A DNA stretch of 30,627 nucleotides from Prevotellaceae bacterium UBA711 (GTDB lineage Bacteria > Bacteroidota > Bacteroidia > Bacteroidales > Bacteroidaceae), in the NCBI GenBank assembly GCA_002297545.1, contig DBLZ01000064.1:1-30627 (forward strand), read 5' to 3'. The stretch's first letter is position 1; each line of letters starts with the position of its first letter. Below the pieces are notes generated by a model that made no database searches, had not been told where the DNA came from, and saw only the letters and a program-made list of their open reading frames with translations. Below, one piece after another: positions 1-8,816 of this stretch. A program made the translations under genes and the position numbers.

Positions 1-1429
1 ACACATAGTACGTGTTGCGGGTGACGGCAACCAGACGTGTCGCGTCGTCGAGATCCATCTTCTCCCCCTTGCGGAAACGGTACACGGCATACCACACAGC
101 CACGTCCAACGGATGCTTGGCCTTTGGAGCCGTCCACATGAGCGCCGGACCGTCGGAGGTGGCGATGACAGCCATACGGCGCACCTTCTTGGGAGCCTTA
201 CGGTCTATCCAGGGCATCAACGGTGCCAAGGCCGGATACTTGTGATATTTCTGTTTCAACATGGTGCCATAATTGCCCACGTTGTCCACTACTGCCTTTG
301 CGTACCACTGACAACTGCCCTCCACACCGTGAAGGGTGCGCTGCAGGATGTACTTGGCGTTCATTTGGTGACTGTTAGGATCGCGCAGGTCAGGGTACTT
401 GACCGTGCGCTCCACGTCCTGCCCTATATACAGGTGACGTGCCCCAGCATTGTCGCTCCACCATCGAATGAGCGTCTCGTAGTCGGCCGTAGGATGCCCT
501 ATCTGCCAGTATATTTGAGGGATATTGTAGTCCACCCAGCCCCGGCGCACCCACTCAAGCACGTCGGCATATAGGTCATCATAGTTCTGCAGGCCTTTGG
601 TCTCGGAACCGTTAGGATCGTTGCGCTTGTTACGATAGATGCCGAAGGGGCTCACACCAAATTTGCACCACGGCTTCACGGCCTTGACCGTCTCGTTCAA
701 TTGCCTGATAAACATGTTGACGTTGCTCCGTCGCCAGTCTCCCCTTGGCATGCCGTTGCCGTAGCGGGCATAAGATGCATCGTCGGGAATAGGGAGACCG
801 TTGGCAGGATAGGGATAGAAATAGTCGTCGATATGCAGTCCGTCCACATCATATCGGGCCACTATGTCGCGCGCCACCTCGCAGATGTAGTCACGGTTCT
901 CCGGCAATCCCGGGTCAAATATGATGAGATCATCGTAATGAAAGAAACGCTCGGGATGCAACATGTAGGGATGGTTGGCCGCCAAAGCCTTGGTACCCTT
1001 GGTCTTGGCACGGAAAGGATTTATCCATGCATGGCACTCCATGCCCCTACGATGGCACTCCTCCACCATCCATGCCAAAGGATCCCACAGCGGTTCCGGA
1101 GCACGTCCCTGCTCTGCCGTCAGATAGCGGCTCCAAGGTTCATAGGAACTATAGTAAAGCGCATCGGCCTCTGCTCTGACCTGGAACATGATGGCATTGA
1201 TGCCGCACCGCTGCAACTCGTCCAACTGCCGCGTGAGCGTCTGCTGCATGGCATCGCGCCCCATGCCTGTCCATTGATTGTTGACACACTGAATCCAAGC
1301 ACCACGGAACTCGCGCTTGGGCGGAATGGACGCGCTCCTGTACTCGGATCTCTTCTTTTTTGGGGCGGGGTTCGCTACCAGGCCGGTAGCGGCCACCAAC
1401 AATGTTGCTATAATAATTAGGTATCTCAT
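1..1429 (-). CDS. GHL10-family (UPF0748/YngK-like) glycoside-hydrolase-like protein, 3' end cut by the window
   Basis: About 476 codons are visible from ATG at 1429; no stop is reached before base 1. The N-terminus (MRYLIIIATLLVAATG) is a signal peptide, so the protein is exported. The family core follows: EFRGAWIQCVNNQWTGMG, GINAIMFQVRAEADALY, RRGMECHAWINPFRA, YDVDGLHIDDYFYPYP, and VSPFGIYRNKRND. These are typical of the GHL10 family (Pfam PF02638), a TIM-barrel group related to glycoside hydrolases. The acidic HIDDYF strand end is where a catalytic acid is expected. The tail near base 100 (ALMWTAPKAKHPLDVAVWYAVYRF) looks like the start of a fibronectin-III-like domain. A paralogue lies at 25331-26659. 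The substrate is not known from sequence. The gene is preceded by a TAnnTTTG element only 9 nt from the ATG. Confidence 0.9.
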   Translation of the reverse strand, partial: MRYLIIIATLLVAATGLVANPAPKKKRSEYRSASIPPKREFRGAWIQCVNNQWTGMGRDAMQQTLTRQLDELQRCGINAIMFQVRAEADALYYSSYEPWSRYLTAEQGRAPEPLWDPLAWMVEECHRRGMECHAWINPFRAKTKGTKALAANHPYMLHPERFFHYDDLIIFDPGLPENRDYICEVARDIVARYDVDGLHIDDYFYPYPANGLPIPDDASYARYGNGMPRGDWRRSNVNMFIRQLNETVKAVKPWCKFGVSPFGIYRNKRNDPNGSETKGLQNYDDLYADVLEWVRRGWVDYNIPQIYWQIGHPTADYETLIRWWSDNAGARHLYIGQDVERTVKYPDLRDPNSHQMNAKYILQRTLHGVEGSCQWYAKAVVDNVGNYGTMLKQKYHKYPALAPLMPWIDRKAPKKVRRMAVIATSDGPALMWTAPKAKHPLDVAVWYAVYRFRKGEKMDLDDATRLVAVTRNTYYV

Positions 1430-1437
1430 CAAGGGTA

Positions 1438-1445
1438 CAAAGATA
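1438..1445 (-). promoter_or_regulatory. -7 promoter element (TATCTTTG) of the GHL10 gene
   Basis: Exact match to the Bacteroidetes -7 consensus TAnnTTTG. Its last G lies 9 nt before the ATG at 1429, so the mRNA should have almost no leader. Confidence 0.7.
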
Positions 1446-1550
1446 ATGAAATTGCGCGACAAGGGGTGCATGCCGCATGGTTTTAGCATCAAAAAAGCAT
1501 GAAGACAACATTTTACTCCCTGCGAAGCCGTGTGTTAGTGATTATTTTCG

Positions 1551-1558
1551 TACATTTG
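1551..1558 (+). promoter_or_regulatory. -7 promoter element (TACATTTG) upstream of the SlyD-like gene
   Basis: Exact TAnnTTTG match 31 nt before the ATG at 1590. It probably drives the 1590-3997 gene group. Confidence 0.7.
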
Positions 1559-1589
1559 CATGTATTATGGACTATTAAACACAAGATAG

Positions 1590-2162
1590 ATGGAAAACCG
1601 TTATATCACCGTACAGTACAAACTCTATGCCCCCATGGGCGAGGACAAGAAGGTGGAGATGATCGAGGAGACACGACCCGACGTTCCGTTCCAGTTCATC
1701 AGTGGCATGAACATGGTGCTGGATGCTTTGGAACAGCACCTCTACCCGTTGCCTGCAGGCGAGACTTTCAAGATCACCCTCACAGAGGAAGAGGCATACG
1801 GCCCCTATATCCCCGAGGGAGTGCAGGAAGTCCCCGTGGAAGCCTTCTTCATCAACGGAAAACTGGACAAGGAGACTGTGTACGAGGGCGCCGTAGTACC
1901 CCTGATGAACAGTGAGGGCGAGCGCTTCAACGGCACCGTCGTGGAGATTAAGGAGAAGGCCGTCATAGTAGACCTCAACCACCCCCTTGCCGGCAAAGCT
2001 CTGACTTTCGAAGGCAGTGTGGTTGAGAACCGTACAGCCACAAACAAGGAGATAGAGGAATATCTCAACAGCCAAGGCGGTTGCGGAGGCTGTGGCGGTT
2101 GTGGCGGCGGCAAGTGTGGTAGCAATTGCGGCGAAGGCAGTTGCTGTGGCGGTTGCGACTAA
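1590..2162 (+). CDS. slyD: SlyD-like FKBP-type peptidyl-prolyl isomerase with Cys/Gly-rich C-terminal tail
   Basis: 190 aa. It is predicted to catalyse cis-trans isomerisation of prolyl bonds and act as a cytoplasmic folding helper; no signal peptide is seen. The N-terminal FKBP half (ITVQYKLYAPMGEDKKVE), the inserted-flap region (EEAYGPYIPEGVQEVPVEAF) and the hallmark DLNHPLAGKALTFEG (around residues 130-145) identify the SlyD subfamily. The last ~30 residues are almost only Gly and Cys (GGCGGCGGCGGGKCGSNCG then SCCGGC, eight Cys). This takes the place of the His-rich metal-binding tail of Enterobacterial SlyD, so I infer metal binding (Ni, Zn or similar). The ATG is preceded by a good -7 element. 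aroC starts 18 nt after the stop, so the two are probably cotranscribed. Confidence 0.9.
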   Translation: MENRYITVQYKLYAPMGEDKKVEMIEETRPDVPFQFISGMNMVLDALEQHLYPLPAGETFKITLTEEEAYGPYIPEGVQEVPVEAFFINGKLDKETVYEGAVVPLMNSEGERFNGTVVEIKEKAVIVDLNHPLAGKALTFEGSVVENRTATNKEIEEYLNSQGGCGGCGGCGGGKCGSNCGEGSCCGGCD

Positions 2163-2180
2163 CCCTCAGACCGATACACC

Positions 2181-3257
2181 GTGAACACGTTTGGCAACAT
2201 ATTCCGCCTCACCACCTTCGGCGAGAGCCATGGAGCAGGCATAGGCGGCGTGGTGGACGGAATGCCTGCCGGTATAGAGGTGGACGTAGAGTTCATACAG
2301 GCTCAGCTGGCACGCCGCAGACCAGGACAAAGTCGTCTGACCACCGCGCGCAAGGAGGAGGACAGCGTGGAGTTTCTGAGCGGCATCTTTGAAGGACGCA
2401 CCACAGGCTGCCCCATAGGCTTTCTGGTGAGAAACACTAATCAGCACAGTTCCGACTACGAGAACATGCGCGGCCTCTTCCGCCCCTCTCATGCCGACTA
2501 CACCTACACCGCCAAGTACGGCCTGCGCGACCACCGTGGCGGCGGACGTTCCTCGGCACGTGAGACCATCAGCCGTGTCGTGGGCGGAGCCTTGGCCACG
2601 CTGGCATTGCGCCAACTGGGCATCACAGTCCGTGCCTACACATCCCAGGTGGGCGACATCGTCCTGCCAGGAACATACCGGGACTATGATCTGACCAGCA
2701 TCGAGGACAATCCCGTGCGATGCCCGGATGACCGGACGGCACAGAGGATGGCCGACCTGATAATGCAGGTAAAGGCCGATGGCGACACAATCGGGGGTGT
2801 CATCTCGTGCGTCATCATCGGTTGCCCCGCAGGCCTGGGCGAACCGGCTTTCGGGAAACTGCACGCAGCCTTGGGCGCGGCCATGCTGAGCATCAATGCT
2901 GTCAAGGGCTTTGAATACGGAATGGGCTTCGGAGGCATGCACCTGCGTGGAAGTCAGCAGAACGACATCTTTGTGCCGGACGGCCAGGGAGGCATCACCA
3001 CCCTCACCAACCGCAGCGGAGGCATCCAGGGCGGCATCTCCAACGGACAGGACATCTACTTCCGCGTGGCATTCAAGCCCGTGGCTACCGTGTTAATGGA
3101 GCAACCTACCGTCACAGAAGATGGACAACCTACCAGACTCACCGCGCGTGGCAGACACGATGCATGCGTGTTGCCACGTGCAGTCCCCGTAGTGGAGGCC
3201 ATGGCGGCCATGGTGATTTTGGACTATTACCTGATGAACCGCGCCACGAGGCTTTGA
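2181..3257 (+). CDS. aroC: Chorismate synthase
   Basis: 358 aa. It converts 5-enolpyruvylshikimate-3-phosphate to chorismate, the last step of the shikimate pathway, using reduced FMN. The start is GTG (MNTFGNIFRLTTFGESHG); no better in-frame ATG exists, and this N-terminus is the family's conserved opening. Other signatures are RRRPGQSRLTTARKEED (phosphate and FMN contacts), FRPSHADYTYTAKYG, GGGRSSARET and SGGIQGGISNGQ. Length is normal for the bacterial enzyme. It lies 18 nt after the SlyD-like gene and 41 nt before the unknown gene at 3299, suggesting one transcript. No other aromatic-pathway gene is in view. Confidence 0.96.
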   Translation: MNTFGNIFRLTTFGESHGAGIGGVVDGMPAGIEVDVEFIQAQLARRRPGQSRLTTARKEEDSVEFLSGIFEGRTTGCPIGFLVRNTNQHSSDYENMRGLFRPSHADYTYTAKYGLRDHRGGGRSSARETISRVVGGALATLALRQLGITVRAYTSQVGDIVLPGTYRDYDLTSIEDNPVRCPDDRTAQRMADLIMQVKADGDTIGGVISCVIIGCPAGLGEPAFGKLHAALGAAMLSINAVKGFEYGMGFGGMHLRGSQQNDIFVPDGQGGITTLTNRSGGIQGGISNGQDIYFRVAFKPVATVLMEQPTVTEDGQPTRLTARGRHDACVLPRAVPVVEAMAAMVILDYYLMNRATRL

Positions 3258-3298
3258 AACACCCGTAAAGTTCCACTCCGAGAAGCAAATCCCATAGC

Positions 3299-3997
3299 AT
3301 GATTGTAGACGCAAGAACACTAAGGAACCTGACCTACGAACCGGAAGCCCTGCTCCTTTATCTGAAGTCCCTAAGTAATTCCCAGTTCAAGCGTGCAAGT
3401 ATGGAACTTGGGGAGCATATCCTCGTGGAAGTGAGCACCGATTGTTTTTGGGCGGTCTTCAAGACCTTATTCCGCTACAACCGCAAGGCATACTTGGGTA
3501 CATTGCTCAAAGCATTGGTAACAAGGCTCACCACCAAAGAGGACACCACGGATGCCACGGCAGAGACCGATGCCCTGTGGGGCAAAGACTTCACCGTACT
3601 GTGCGGCGAACTCACCGACACAGACCGCAAGAAAATACTGCTCGCTCTCCTGCCCCATCTGCATTCACCGGCTTCGACAGAGCGCCTTTTACGCCAGTGC
3701 GGCCTTGCCGAGCCATCTGCATGGATTCCCTTCCTACTGCAAGTGAGAACTGCCCCATGTGCATTTCTGCTGCTGAGGTCCCTACGTTACGTCGAACACG
3801 ACCGTGCCCTGCTCATACGCACCTGCCTCTATCTCATAAAGACCGGTGACGACATCAGTTTCAACCTGGCTTCCCTCATGCGCCTCTCTTTCGCACTGGA
3901 GGAGGTCAAGGGCACTTTCTCCCTCACCCTCAAGCCCTACCAGTTGGCACGCATAGAGCAGAACTACGAGGCTTTCCTGGCAACCATACGCTTCTGA
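3299..3997 (+). CDS. Unknown protein, mostly alpha-helical, cytoplasmic
   Basis: 232 aa. I do not recognise the family. It has no signal peptide and no clear membrane segment. Leucine-rich stretches such as LLLYLKSLSNSQFKRASMEL, ALVTRLTTK and KILLALLPHLHS suggest an all-helical, perhaps repeat-like fold. The C-terminus is TLKPYQLARIEQNYEAFLAT. The ATG at 3299 follows aroC by 41 nt on the same strand, so it is likely cotranscribed with slyD-aroC. Codon use resembles aroC, and alternative frames are poorer, which supports real coding. It faces the porin gene at 4077, with 79 nt between the two stops. Confidence 0.75.
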   Translation: MIVDARTLRNLTYEPEALLLYLKSLSNSQFKRASMELGEHILVEVSTDCFWAVFKTLFRYNRKAYLGTLLKALVTRLTTKEDTTDATAETDALWGKDFTVLCGELTDTDRKKILLALLPHLHSPASTERLLRQCGLAEPSAWIPFLLQVRTAPCAFLLLRSLRYVEHDRALLIRTCLYLIKTGDDISFNLASLMRLSFALEEVKGTFSLTLKPYQLARIEQNYEAFLATIRF

Positions 3998-4076
3998 GGT
4001 ACAGGGCAGGTTCTACGCAAGTCGCTTCTTGACATTACTTCCTTCGTGAACCACCTGCAAAAAACGCTGCCGAACC

Positions 4077-5261
4077 TCAGAAGCGGATGTAGGCCTGCGT
4101 CCAAAGTTGGTGATAGTCCTTGTCCACGGAGGCAAGGCGGGAATTGTCGTGACAATAGTTCCATTGTAGTTGGAACTGAAGGTTCTTGTGCGGGCGGGCT
4201 TGCAGGCCAAGGCTGTAGATGGAATTGAGGGATTGCCAGGAAGCCATGTCCGAACGATAGGCATCGTAGCCGAGATTGACGCGTAGCCATCGCCACGTGG
4301 GCACCCCCAGACGAACGTACCAGGCGTCGGACTTGCGCCCCTTGCCACGCGTATCCGCACTGGCGGCATATATATTACGGCCATACTCGGCACGGGCTGA
4401 GAAGAGACCTTCGTAGCTGAGACCGGCCGCCCAACGCTTGAAGTAATTGCTCTGCACGCCATCGTGGAAGGAGCCACTCCACCCGAACATGCCCACGTAG
4501 AGTCCCTTGACCGGTTGCAACTGCACGGTGGCGATGTAGTCCTTTTCCTTGTCTTTGTCACCGGTGTTGATACCCTGGCCATTATAGATGCCAGCCTGGT
4601 AATGAAGCAGATAATGACGTGTCTTGCCCACGGGGAAGGCGTCGCCATAGAGCTGGAAGCCCAGGTCGCGGCCGGCACTGCTGGTACCACCAGGATAGAA
4701 GTCTCCGCCGAGACCGGTGAACTGCTTGGCCAACTGTGTATAATCACCTCCGCTAATGTCCCATGGGTTCATAGGGTTCTCGAAGGTGAAGCAGCGCTTG
4801 AACTCGCCTATCTTGGCACCTATGAAATGCCACTTCTGCCACGAGATGAAAGCATCCACCACACGGGCACTGGTTTTGGTTCCCGGCTCGCCGGAAACGT
4901 GCATCTGCACACGATACTTGAAATCCCGGAATACTGTCCCGTCCAGATACAGGCGGAGGTACCTCAGACCAAAGCCCTCGCCCCCCTCCTTGCCCTCCTG
5001 GCTGTCGTACTTGTATGTACCCACCACATAGCCACCGAACTTGGGCACTGAAACAAAGTCGTCCATCTTCCACTTCTTCTTTCCGTTGGGGGTGGACTCG
5101 GACTCCGCCGTCTTCTCTTTGCGTTGTTCAATCTTCCTGGTAACATAGTCCTGAAGGGAATGGTCATAACCGTCGCCGAACTCCTCGTTCATAGCCAACT
5201 GCCCCCGTACAGGGAGCACCAGGGTTGCCGTCAACAAGACGGCCGCGTATCTTGCTTTCAT
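4077..5261 (-). CDS. Phosphate-selective porin O/P family outer-membrane protein
   Basis: 394 aa, signal peptide MKARYAAVLLTATLVLPVRG followed by Q (signal peptidase I type). After a charged N-terminal segment (RKIEQRKEKTAESES) comes the beta-barrel: FGGYVVGTYKYDSQ, FGLRYLRLYLDGTVFRDFKY, GAKIGEFKRCFTFENPMNPW, GRDLGFQLYGDA, SYEGLFSARAEYG. It ends in the aromatic residue F (WTQAYIRF), typical of outer-membrane barrels. The pattern fits the OprO/OprP family (Pfam PF07396). Despite the family name, the substrate in Bacteroidetes is often unknown. It is a single-gene unit with its own -7 element at 5293-5300. Confidence 0.85.
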   Translation of the reverse strand: MKARYAAVLLTATLVLPVRGQLAMNEEFGDGYDHSLQDYVTRKIEQRKEKTAESESTPNGKKKWKMDDFVSVPKFGGYVVGTYKYDSQEGKEGGEGFGLRYLRLYLDGTVFRDFKYRVQMHVSGEPGTKTSARVVDAFISWQKWHFIGAKIGEFKRCFTFENPMNPWDISGGDYTQLAKQFTGLGGDFYPGGTSSAGRDLGFQLYGDAFPVGKTRHYLLHYQAGIYNGQGINTGDKDKEKDYIATVQLQPVKGLYVGMFGWSGSFHDGVQSNYFKRWAAGLSYEGLFSARAEYGRNIYAASADTRGKGRKSDAWYVRLGVPTWRWLRVNLGYDAYRSDMASWQSLNSIYSLGLQARPHKNLQFQLQWNYCHDNSRLASVDKDYHQLWTQAYIRF

Positions 5262-5292
5262 ATAAGAAGGTTGTTTTGTTTCAATCGCATCG

Positions 5293-5300
5293 CAAAGATA
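5293..5300 (-). promoter_or_regulatory. -7 promoter element (TATCTTTG) of the porin gene
   Basis: Exact TAnnTTTG match on the minus strand, 32 nt before the ATG at 5261. Confidence 0.7.
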
Positions 5301-5370
5301 GCACTATTTTATGACAGTTCCGTTGCATTTCCGTTACACTTTGGTATCAGGCGAAGGTTTTCCCGGCTGG

Positions 5371-6906
5371 TCAGCCGTTGCGGCGTGCCGTCAGGGAATA
5401 AAGGTCCGTACGACGGTCGCGCAGGTTACGGACGGCACCGTAGGTATGCAGTTCGTTCAGCAAGATCAGATCCACGTCAGACACCAGTATCATCTCCGTA
5501 TTTGGCGTGGCCTGCGCACGCTTGCCATCGCTGGGGAAGGCAAAGTCACATGGAGTGAATACGGCGGACTGGGCGTACTGTATGTCCATGTTGTGCACGC
5601 GAGGCAGATTGCCAACGCTACCGGCTATGGCCACATAGCACTCGTTCTCGATGGCACGGGCCTGGGCACATACCCTCACACGTTCGTAGGCATTCTGCGT
5701 GTCCGTCATGAAGGGCACGAAGAGAATTTGCATGCCGTCGTCGGCCATAATGCGTGACAATTCCGGGAACTCCACATCGTAGCATATCAGCACTCCTATC
5801 TTGCCACAATCGGTATCGAAGGTCTTGATGTGGTGTCCACCTGTCAGACCCCAGCATTTCTGCTCGTCGGGTGTAACGTGTATCTTTTCGTACATCTCAA
5901 AAGAGCCGTCGCGGCGACACAGGAAGCCCACATTGTAGAGTGCGCCATTGTCCTTAACATAAGGCATGCTGCCTGTTATGATGTTGATATTGTAGCTGAT
6001 GGCCATCTCCACAAAACGGTCTCGTATCTTCTCTGTGTACTGCGCCATAGCCCTTATGGACTGCGCCTCGCCCATATCGTTGAAGCGTGCCATGAGAGGA
6101 GCGTTGAAGTATTCGGGGAAGAGGATGAAGTCGCTTTTGTAATCGGACACGGAATCGACAAAGAACTCCACCTGTTCAAACAGGTCGTCAAGCGTATTGT
6201 ATGGGCGCATCTGCCATTGCACCAGGCCAATCCTGACGGTCGGGCGCTTCTCCACATACGATGTTGTAGCAGGCTGGTAGTATATATTGTCCCATTGCAG
6301 CAGTGTGGCGCAGTGCTTGGACTCCTCATCGTTGGGCAGGTAGTTGCGCATGACACGACACACGTGGAAGTCGTTGGAAAGTTGGAAAGTGAGCACGGGG
6401 TCGTAAATCTCTCGTGTACGCACCTTTTCTATATACTCCTTGGGGCGCATTGTGTCAGAATACTTGTGGTAGTTGGGTATTCTGCCACCGAACATAATGG
6501 CCTTCAGGTTGAGTTTCTCACATAGTTCCTTACGGTACTCGTACATACGCCGGGCCAGACGCATGCCACGGTAATCCGGGTGTATGAACACCTCTATGCC
6601 ATAGAGTACATTTCCTGTGGACTTGTGCGTATTGAAGGTCTCGTTGCCGGTGACCTTGGCATACGTATGATCGCCCTTTACCATGTCGTAGTCGACAATG
6701 ATGGACAGAGCACAACCCACTATGCGTTCGTCCACTACTATCACTATCTGACCTTCTGGAAAGATGGTGATGAGTTTCTTGATCTGAGCATGTGTCCAGA
6801 ACACATCCGTGTCGGCATAGATACGCTTAAAGGACTTGGCAAGCTGGTCATAATCTTCCATTTGCAGATTACGCAGCTCTATTTTGTTTGCATGTGAAGT
6901 TTCCAT
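5371..6906 (-). CDS. GNAT acetyltransferase-carbon-nitrogen hydrolase fusion (YhcX-like)
   Basis: 511 aa from ATG at 6906; an upstream in-frame TTG at 6918 is a weaker start. Residues ~8-200 are a GNAT domain, with the acetyl-CoA loop HPDYRGMRLARRMYEYR at about 109-125. Residues ~222-500 are a nitrilase-superfamily amidohydrolase. Its catalytic triad is visible: Glu265 (ILFPEYF), Lys341 (YEKIHVTPDE) and Cys375 (LICYDVEFPE). No signal peptide, so cytoplasmic. The architecture matches Bacillus subtilis YhcX and similar two-domain proteins; the real substrate is not established. I infer acyl transfer to an amine plus amide cleavage in one polypeptide, perhaps on related substrates. It is monocistronic, with a TAATTTTG element at 6935-6942. 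Confidence 0.92.
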   Translation of the reverse strand: METSHANKIELRNLQMEDYDQLAKSFKRIYADTDVFWTHAQIKKLITIFPEGQIVIVVDERIVGCALSIIVDYDMVKGDHTYAKVTGNETFNTHKSTGNVLYGIEVFIHPDYRGMRLARRMYEYRKELCEKLNLKAIMFGGRIPNYHKYSDTMRPKEYIEKVRTREIYDPVLTFQLSNDFHVCRVMRNYLPNDEESKHCATLLQWDNIYYQPATTSYVEKRPTVRIGLVQWQMRPYNTLDDLFEQVEFFVDSVSDYKSDFILFPEYFNAPLMARFNDMGEAQSIRAMAQYTEKIRDRFVEMAISYNINIITGSMPYVKDNGALYNVGFLCRRDGSFEMYEKIHVTPDEQKCWGLTGGHHIKTFDTDCGKIGVLICYDVEFPELSRIMADDGMQILFVPFMTDTQNAYERVRVCAQARAIENECYVAIAGSVGNLPRVHNMDIQYAQSAVFTPCDFAFPSDGKRAQATPNTEMILVSDVDLILLNELHTYGAVRNLRDRRTDLYSLTARRNG

Positions 6907-6934
6907 GATGCGAAGCAATCTTTCTATTACGATG

Positions 6935-6942
6935 CAAAATTA
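6935..6942 (-). promoter_or_regulatory. -7 promoter element (TAATTTTG) of the GNAT-nitrilase gene
   Basis: Exact TAnnTTTG match, 29 nt before the ATG at 6906. The alternative TTG start at 6918 would also fit, but ATG is preferred. Confidence 0.65.
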
Positions 6943-7072
6943 GACAAAATATCAATAGGAAGCCGTAGCCTTTGGGATATTTTTTCTCTTCACGGCTTCT
7001 GACGGAAGTACCTTTCGTGGGCATTTGCCCTTTTCTGTGCGCTTATGTCGCGGTTATGTCAGAGAAACTTTG

Positions 7073-7080
7073 TACCTTTG
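7073..7080 (+). promoter_or_regulatory. -7 promoter element (TACCTTTG) of the lysS operon
   Basis: Exact TAnnTTTG match, 29 nt before the lysS ATG at 7110. It is the only strong promoter seen ahead of lysS-gpsA-pgi-HAD. Confidence 0.75.
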
Positions 7081-7109
7081 TAGCAGAATAGAAAGACATT
7101 ATATATACT

Positions 7110-8720
7110 ATGAGCGTACAAGAACTGAGCGAACAAGAGATAATCCGCCGCGGCAACATGCAGCAGATGCGCAACCTTGGCATCGATCCCTACCCGGCAG
7201 CCGAGTATCCCACCGATGCCTTTTCCACCGACATCAAGGCAGAGTTTGTAGATCTGCCCATGACCAAGAACGAACAGGGCGAGGACGTCCCCACCCAGGC
7301 AACCCCGGAGAACAGCCGCATGGTGTGTGTGGCCGGCCGCATGATGAGCCGACGCATAATGGGCAAGGCCAGCTTTGTAGAGCTGATGGACAGCAAGGGA
7401 CGCATCCAGGTGTACGTCACACGCGATGCCCTGTGCCCCAACGCCGAGGACACAACCATGTACAACACTGTATTCAAGAAGCTACTGGACTTGGGCGACT
7501 TCATCGGCGTGAAGGGTTTTGTATTCCGCACAAAGACGGGCGAAATCAGCATACACTGCACCGAACTGACCGTACTGGCCAAGAGCCTGCGCCCGTTGCC
7601 CGTAGTGAAGACAGACTCGGAGGGAAAGGTATTTGACGCTTTCTCCGACCCCGAGCTACGCTTCCGCCAGCGCTACGTAGACCTTATAGTGAACGAAGGT
7701 GTAAAAGAGACCTTCCTCAAGCGCACCAAGGTCATCAGCACCCTGCGCCACTGTTTGGACGAGGCAGGCTACACCGAGGTGGAGACACCCATTTTGCAGA
7801 GCATACCAGGCGGTGCCAGCGCACGCCCCTTCATCACTCACCACAACAGTCTGGACATCGACCTGTATTGCCGCATAGCCACCGAGCTGTACCTGAAGCG
7901 CCTCATCGTGGGCGGTTTCGAGGGCGTATATGAGATTGGAAAGAACTTCCGAAACGAGGGCATGGACAAGAACCACAACCCGGAGTTCACCTGCATGGAG
8001 CTCTACGTCCAGTACAAGGACTACAACTGGATGATGTCATTCACGGAGAAGGTTCTGGAGCGCATCTGCACGGCAGTCAACGGCAAGCCCGAGGTGGAGA
8101 TAGACGGCAAGACAATCTCTTTCAAGGCTCCGTTCCGCCGCCTGCCCATCCTGGATGCCATCAAGGAACAGACAGGTTATGACCTGGAGAACATGGACGA
8201 GGACGAGATACGCGATGTGGCCAGGAAGTGCGGTGTGGAAGTGGATGCAAGCATGGGCAAAGGCAAACTCATAGACGAGATCTTCGGCGAGACATGCGAA
8301 GGCACGTTCATACAGCCCACCTTCATCATGGACTACCCCATAGAGATGTCGCCCCTGACCAAAAAGCATCGCAGCAAGCCAGGTCTGACCGAGCGCTTCG
8401 AATTGATGGTCAACGGCAAGGAGCTGGCCAACGCCTACTCCGAATTGAACGACCCCATAGACCAGGAAGAGCGCTTCCGCGAGCAGATGCTCTTGGCCGA
8501 CAAGGGCGATGATGAGGCCATGATCATTGACCAAGACTTCCTGCGCGCCCTGCAGTACGGCATGCCACCCACCAGCGGCATAGGCATAGGCATAGACCGT
8601 CTGGTAATGCTCATGACTGGCAAGCCCTATATTCAGGAAGTCCTGTTCTTCCCGCAGATGAAGCCCGAGAAGGCCGCACCATCGGCCCAATGTAACACGG
8701 ACAAGGACGAAAAGCAATAA
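7110..8720 (+). CDS. lysS: Lysyl-tRNA synthetase, class II
   Basis: 536 aa. It charges tRNA-Lys with lysine using ATP in the cytoplasm. An N-terminal OB-fold anticodon-binding domain (VCVAGRMMSRRIMGKASFVEL and SKGRIQVYV, about residues 65-110) is followed by the class II catalytic core. Motif 2 is visible in GKNFRNEGMDKNHNPEFTCM. Motif 3 is GIGIGIDRLVMLMTG near the C-terminus. FELMVNGKELANAYSELNDP is a LysS signature. The protein ends soon after motif 3 (FFPQMKPEKAA), without a long C-terminal extension. It is the first gene of a four-gene run; gpsA starts 96 nt downstream. Confidence 0.97.
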   Translation: MSVQELSEQEIIRRGNMQQMRNLGIDPYPAAEYPTDAFSTDIKAEFVDLPMTKNEQGEDVPTQATPENSRMVCVAGRMMSRRIMGKASFVELMDSKGRIQVYVTRDALCPNAEDTTMYNTVFKKLLDLGDFIGVKGFVFRTKTGEISIHCTELTVLAKSLRPLPVVKTDSEGKVFDAFSDPELRFRQRYVDLIVNEGVKETFLKRTKVISTLRHCLDEAGYTEVETPILQSIPGGASARPFITHHNSLDIDLYCRIATELYLKRLIVGGFEGVYEIGKNFRNEGMDKNHNPEFTCMELYVQYKDYNWMMSFTEKVLERICTAVNGKPEVEIDGKTISFKAPFRRLPILDAIKEQTGYDLENMDEDEIRDVARKCGVEVDASMGKGKLIDEIFGETCEGTFIQPTFIMDYPIEMSPLTKKHRSKPGLTERFELMVNGKELANAYSELNDPIDQEERFREQMLLADKGDDEAMIIDQDFLRALQYGMPPTSGIGIGIDRLVMLMTGKPYIQEVLFFPQMKPEKAAPSAQCNTDKDEKQ

Positions 8721-8816
8721 GCATACACACATTCTCACATATCTGACGGGCATCCCCTGATCATCACGACCGCAAACACCTGAGCACAGGTAAAGACAAG
8801 GCACAGAGCAACAGAC

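Noticed and set aside
701..1420. 239-codon plus-strand frame at the left end
   Set aside because: It is the antisense of the GHL10 gene at 1-1429, which has a signal peptide and conserved family motifs.
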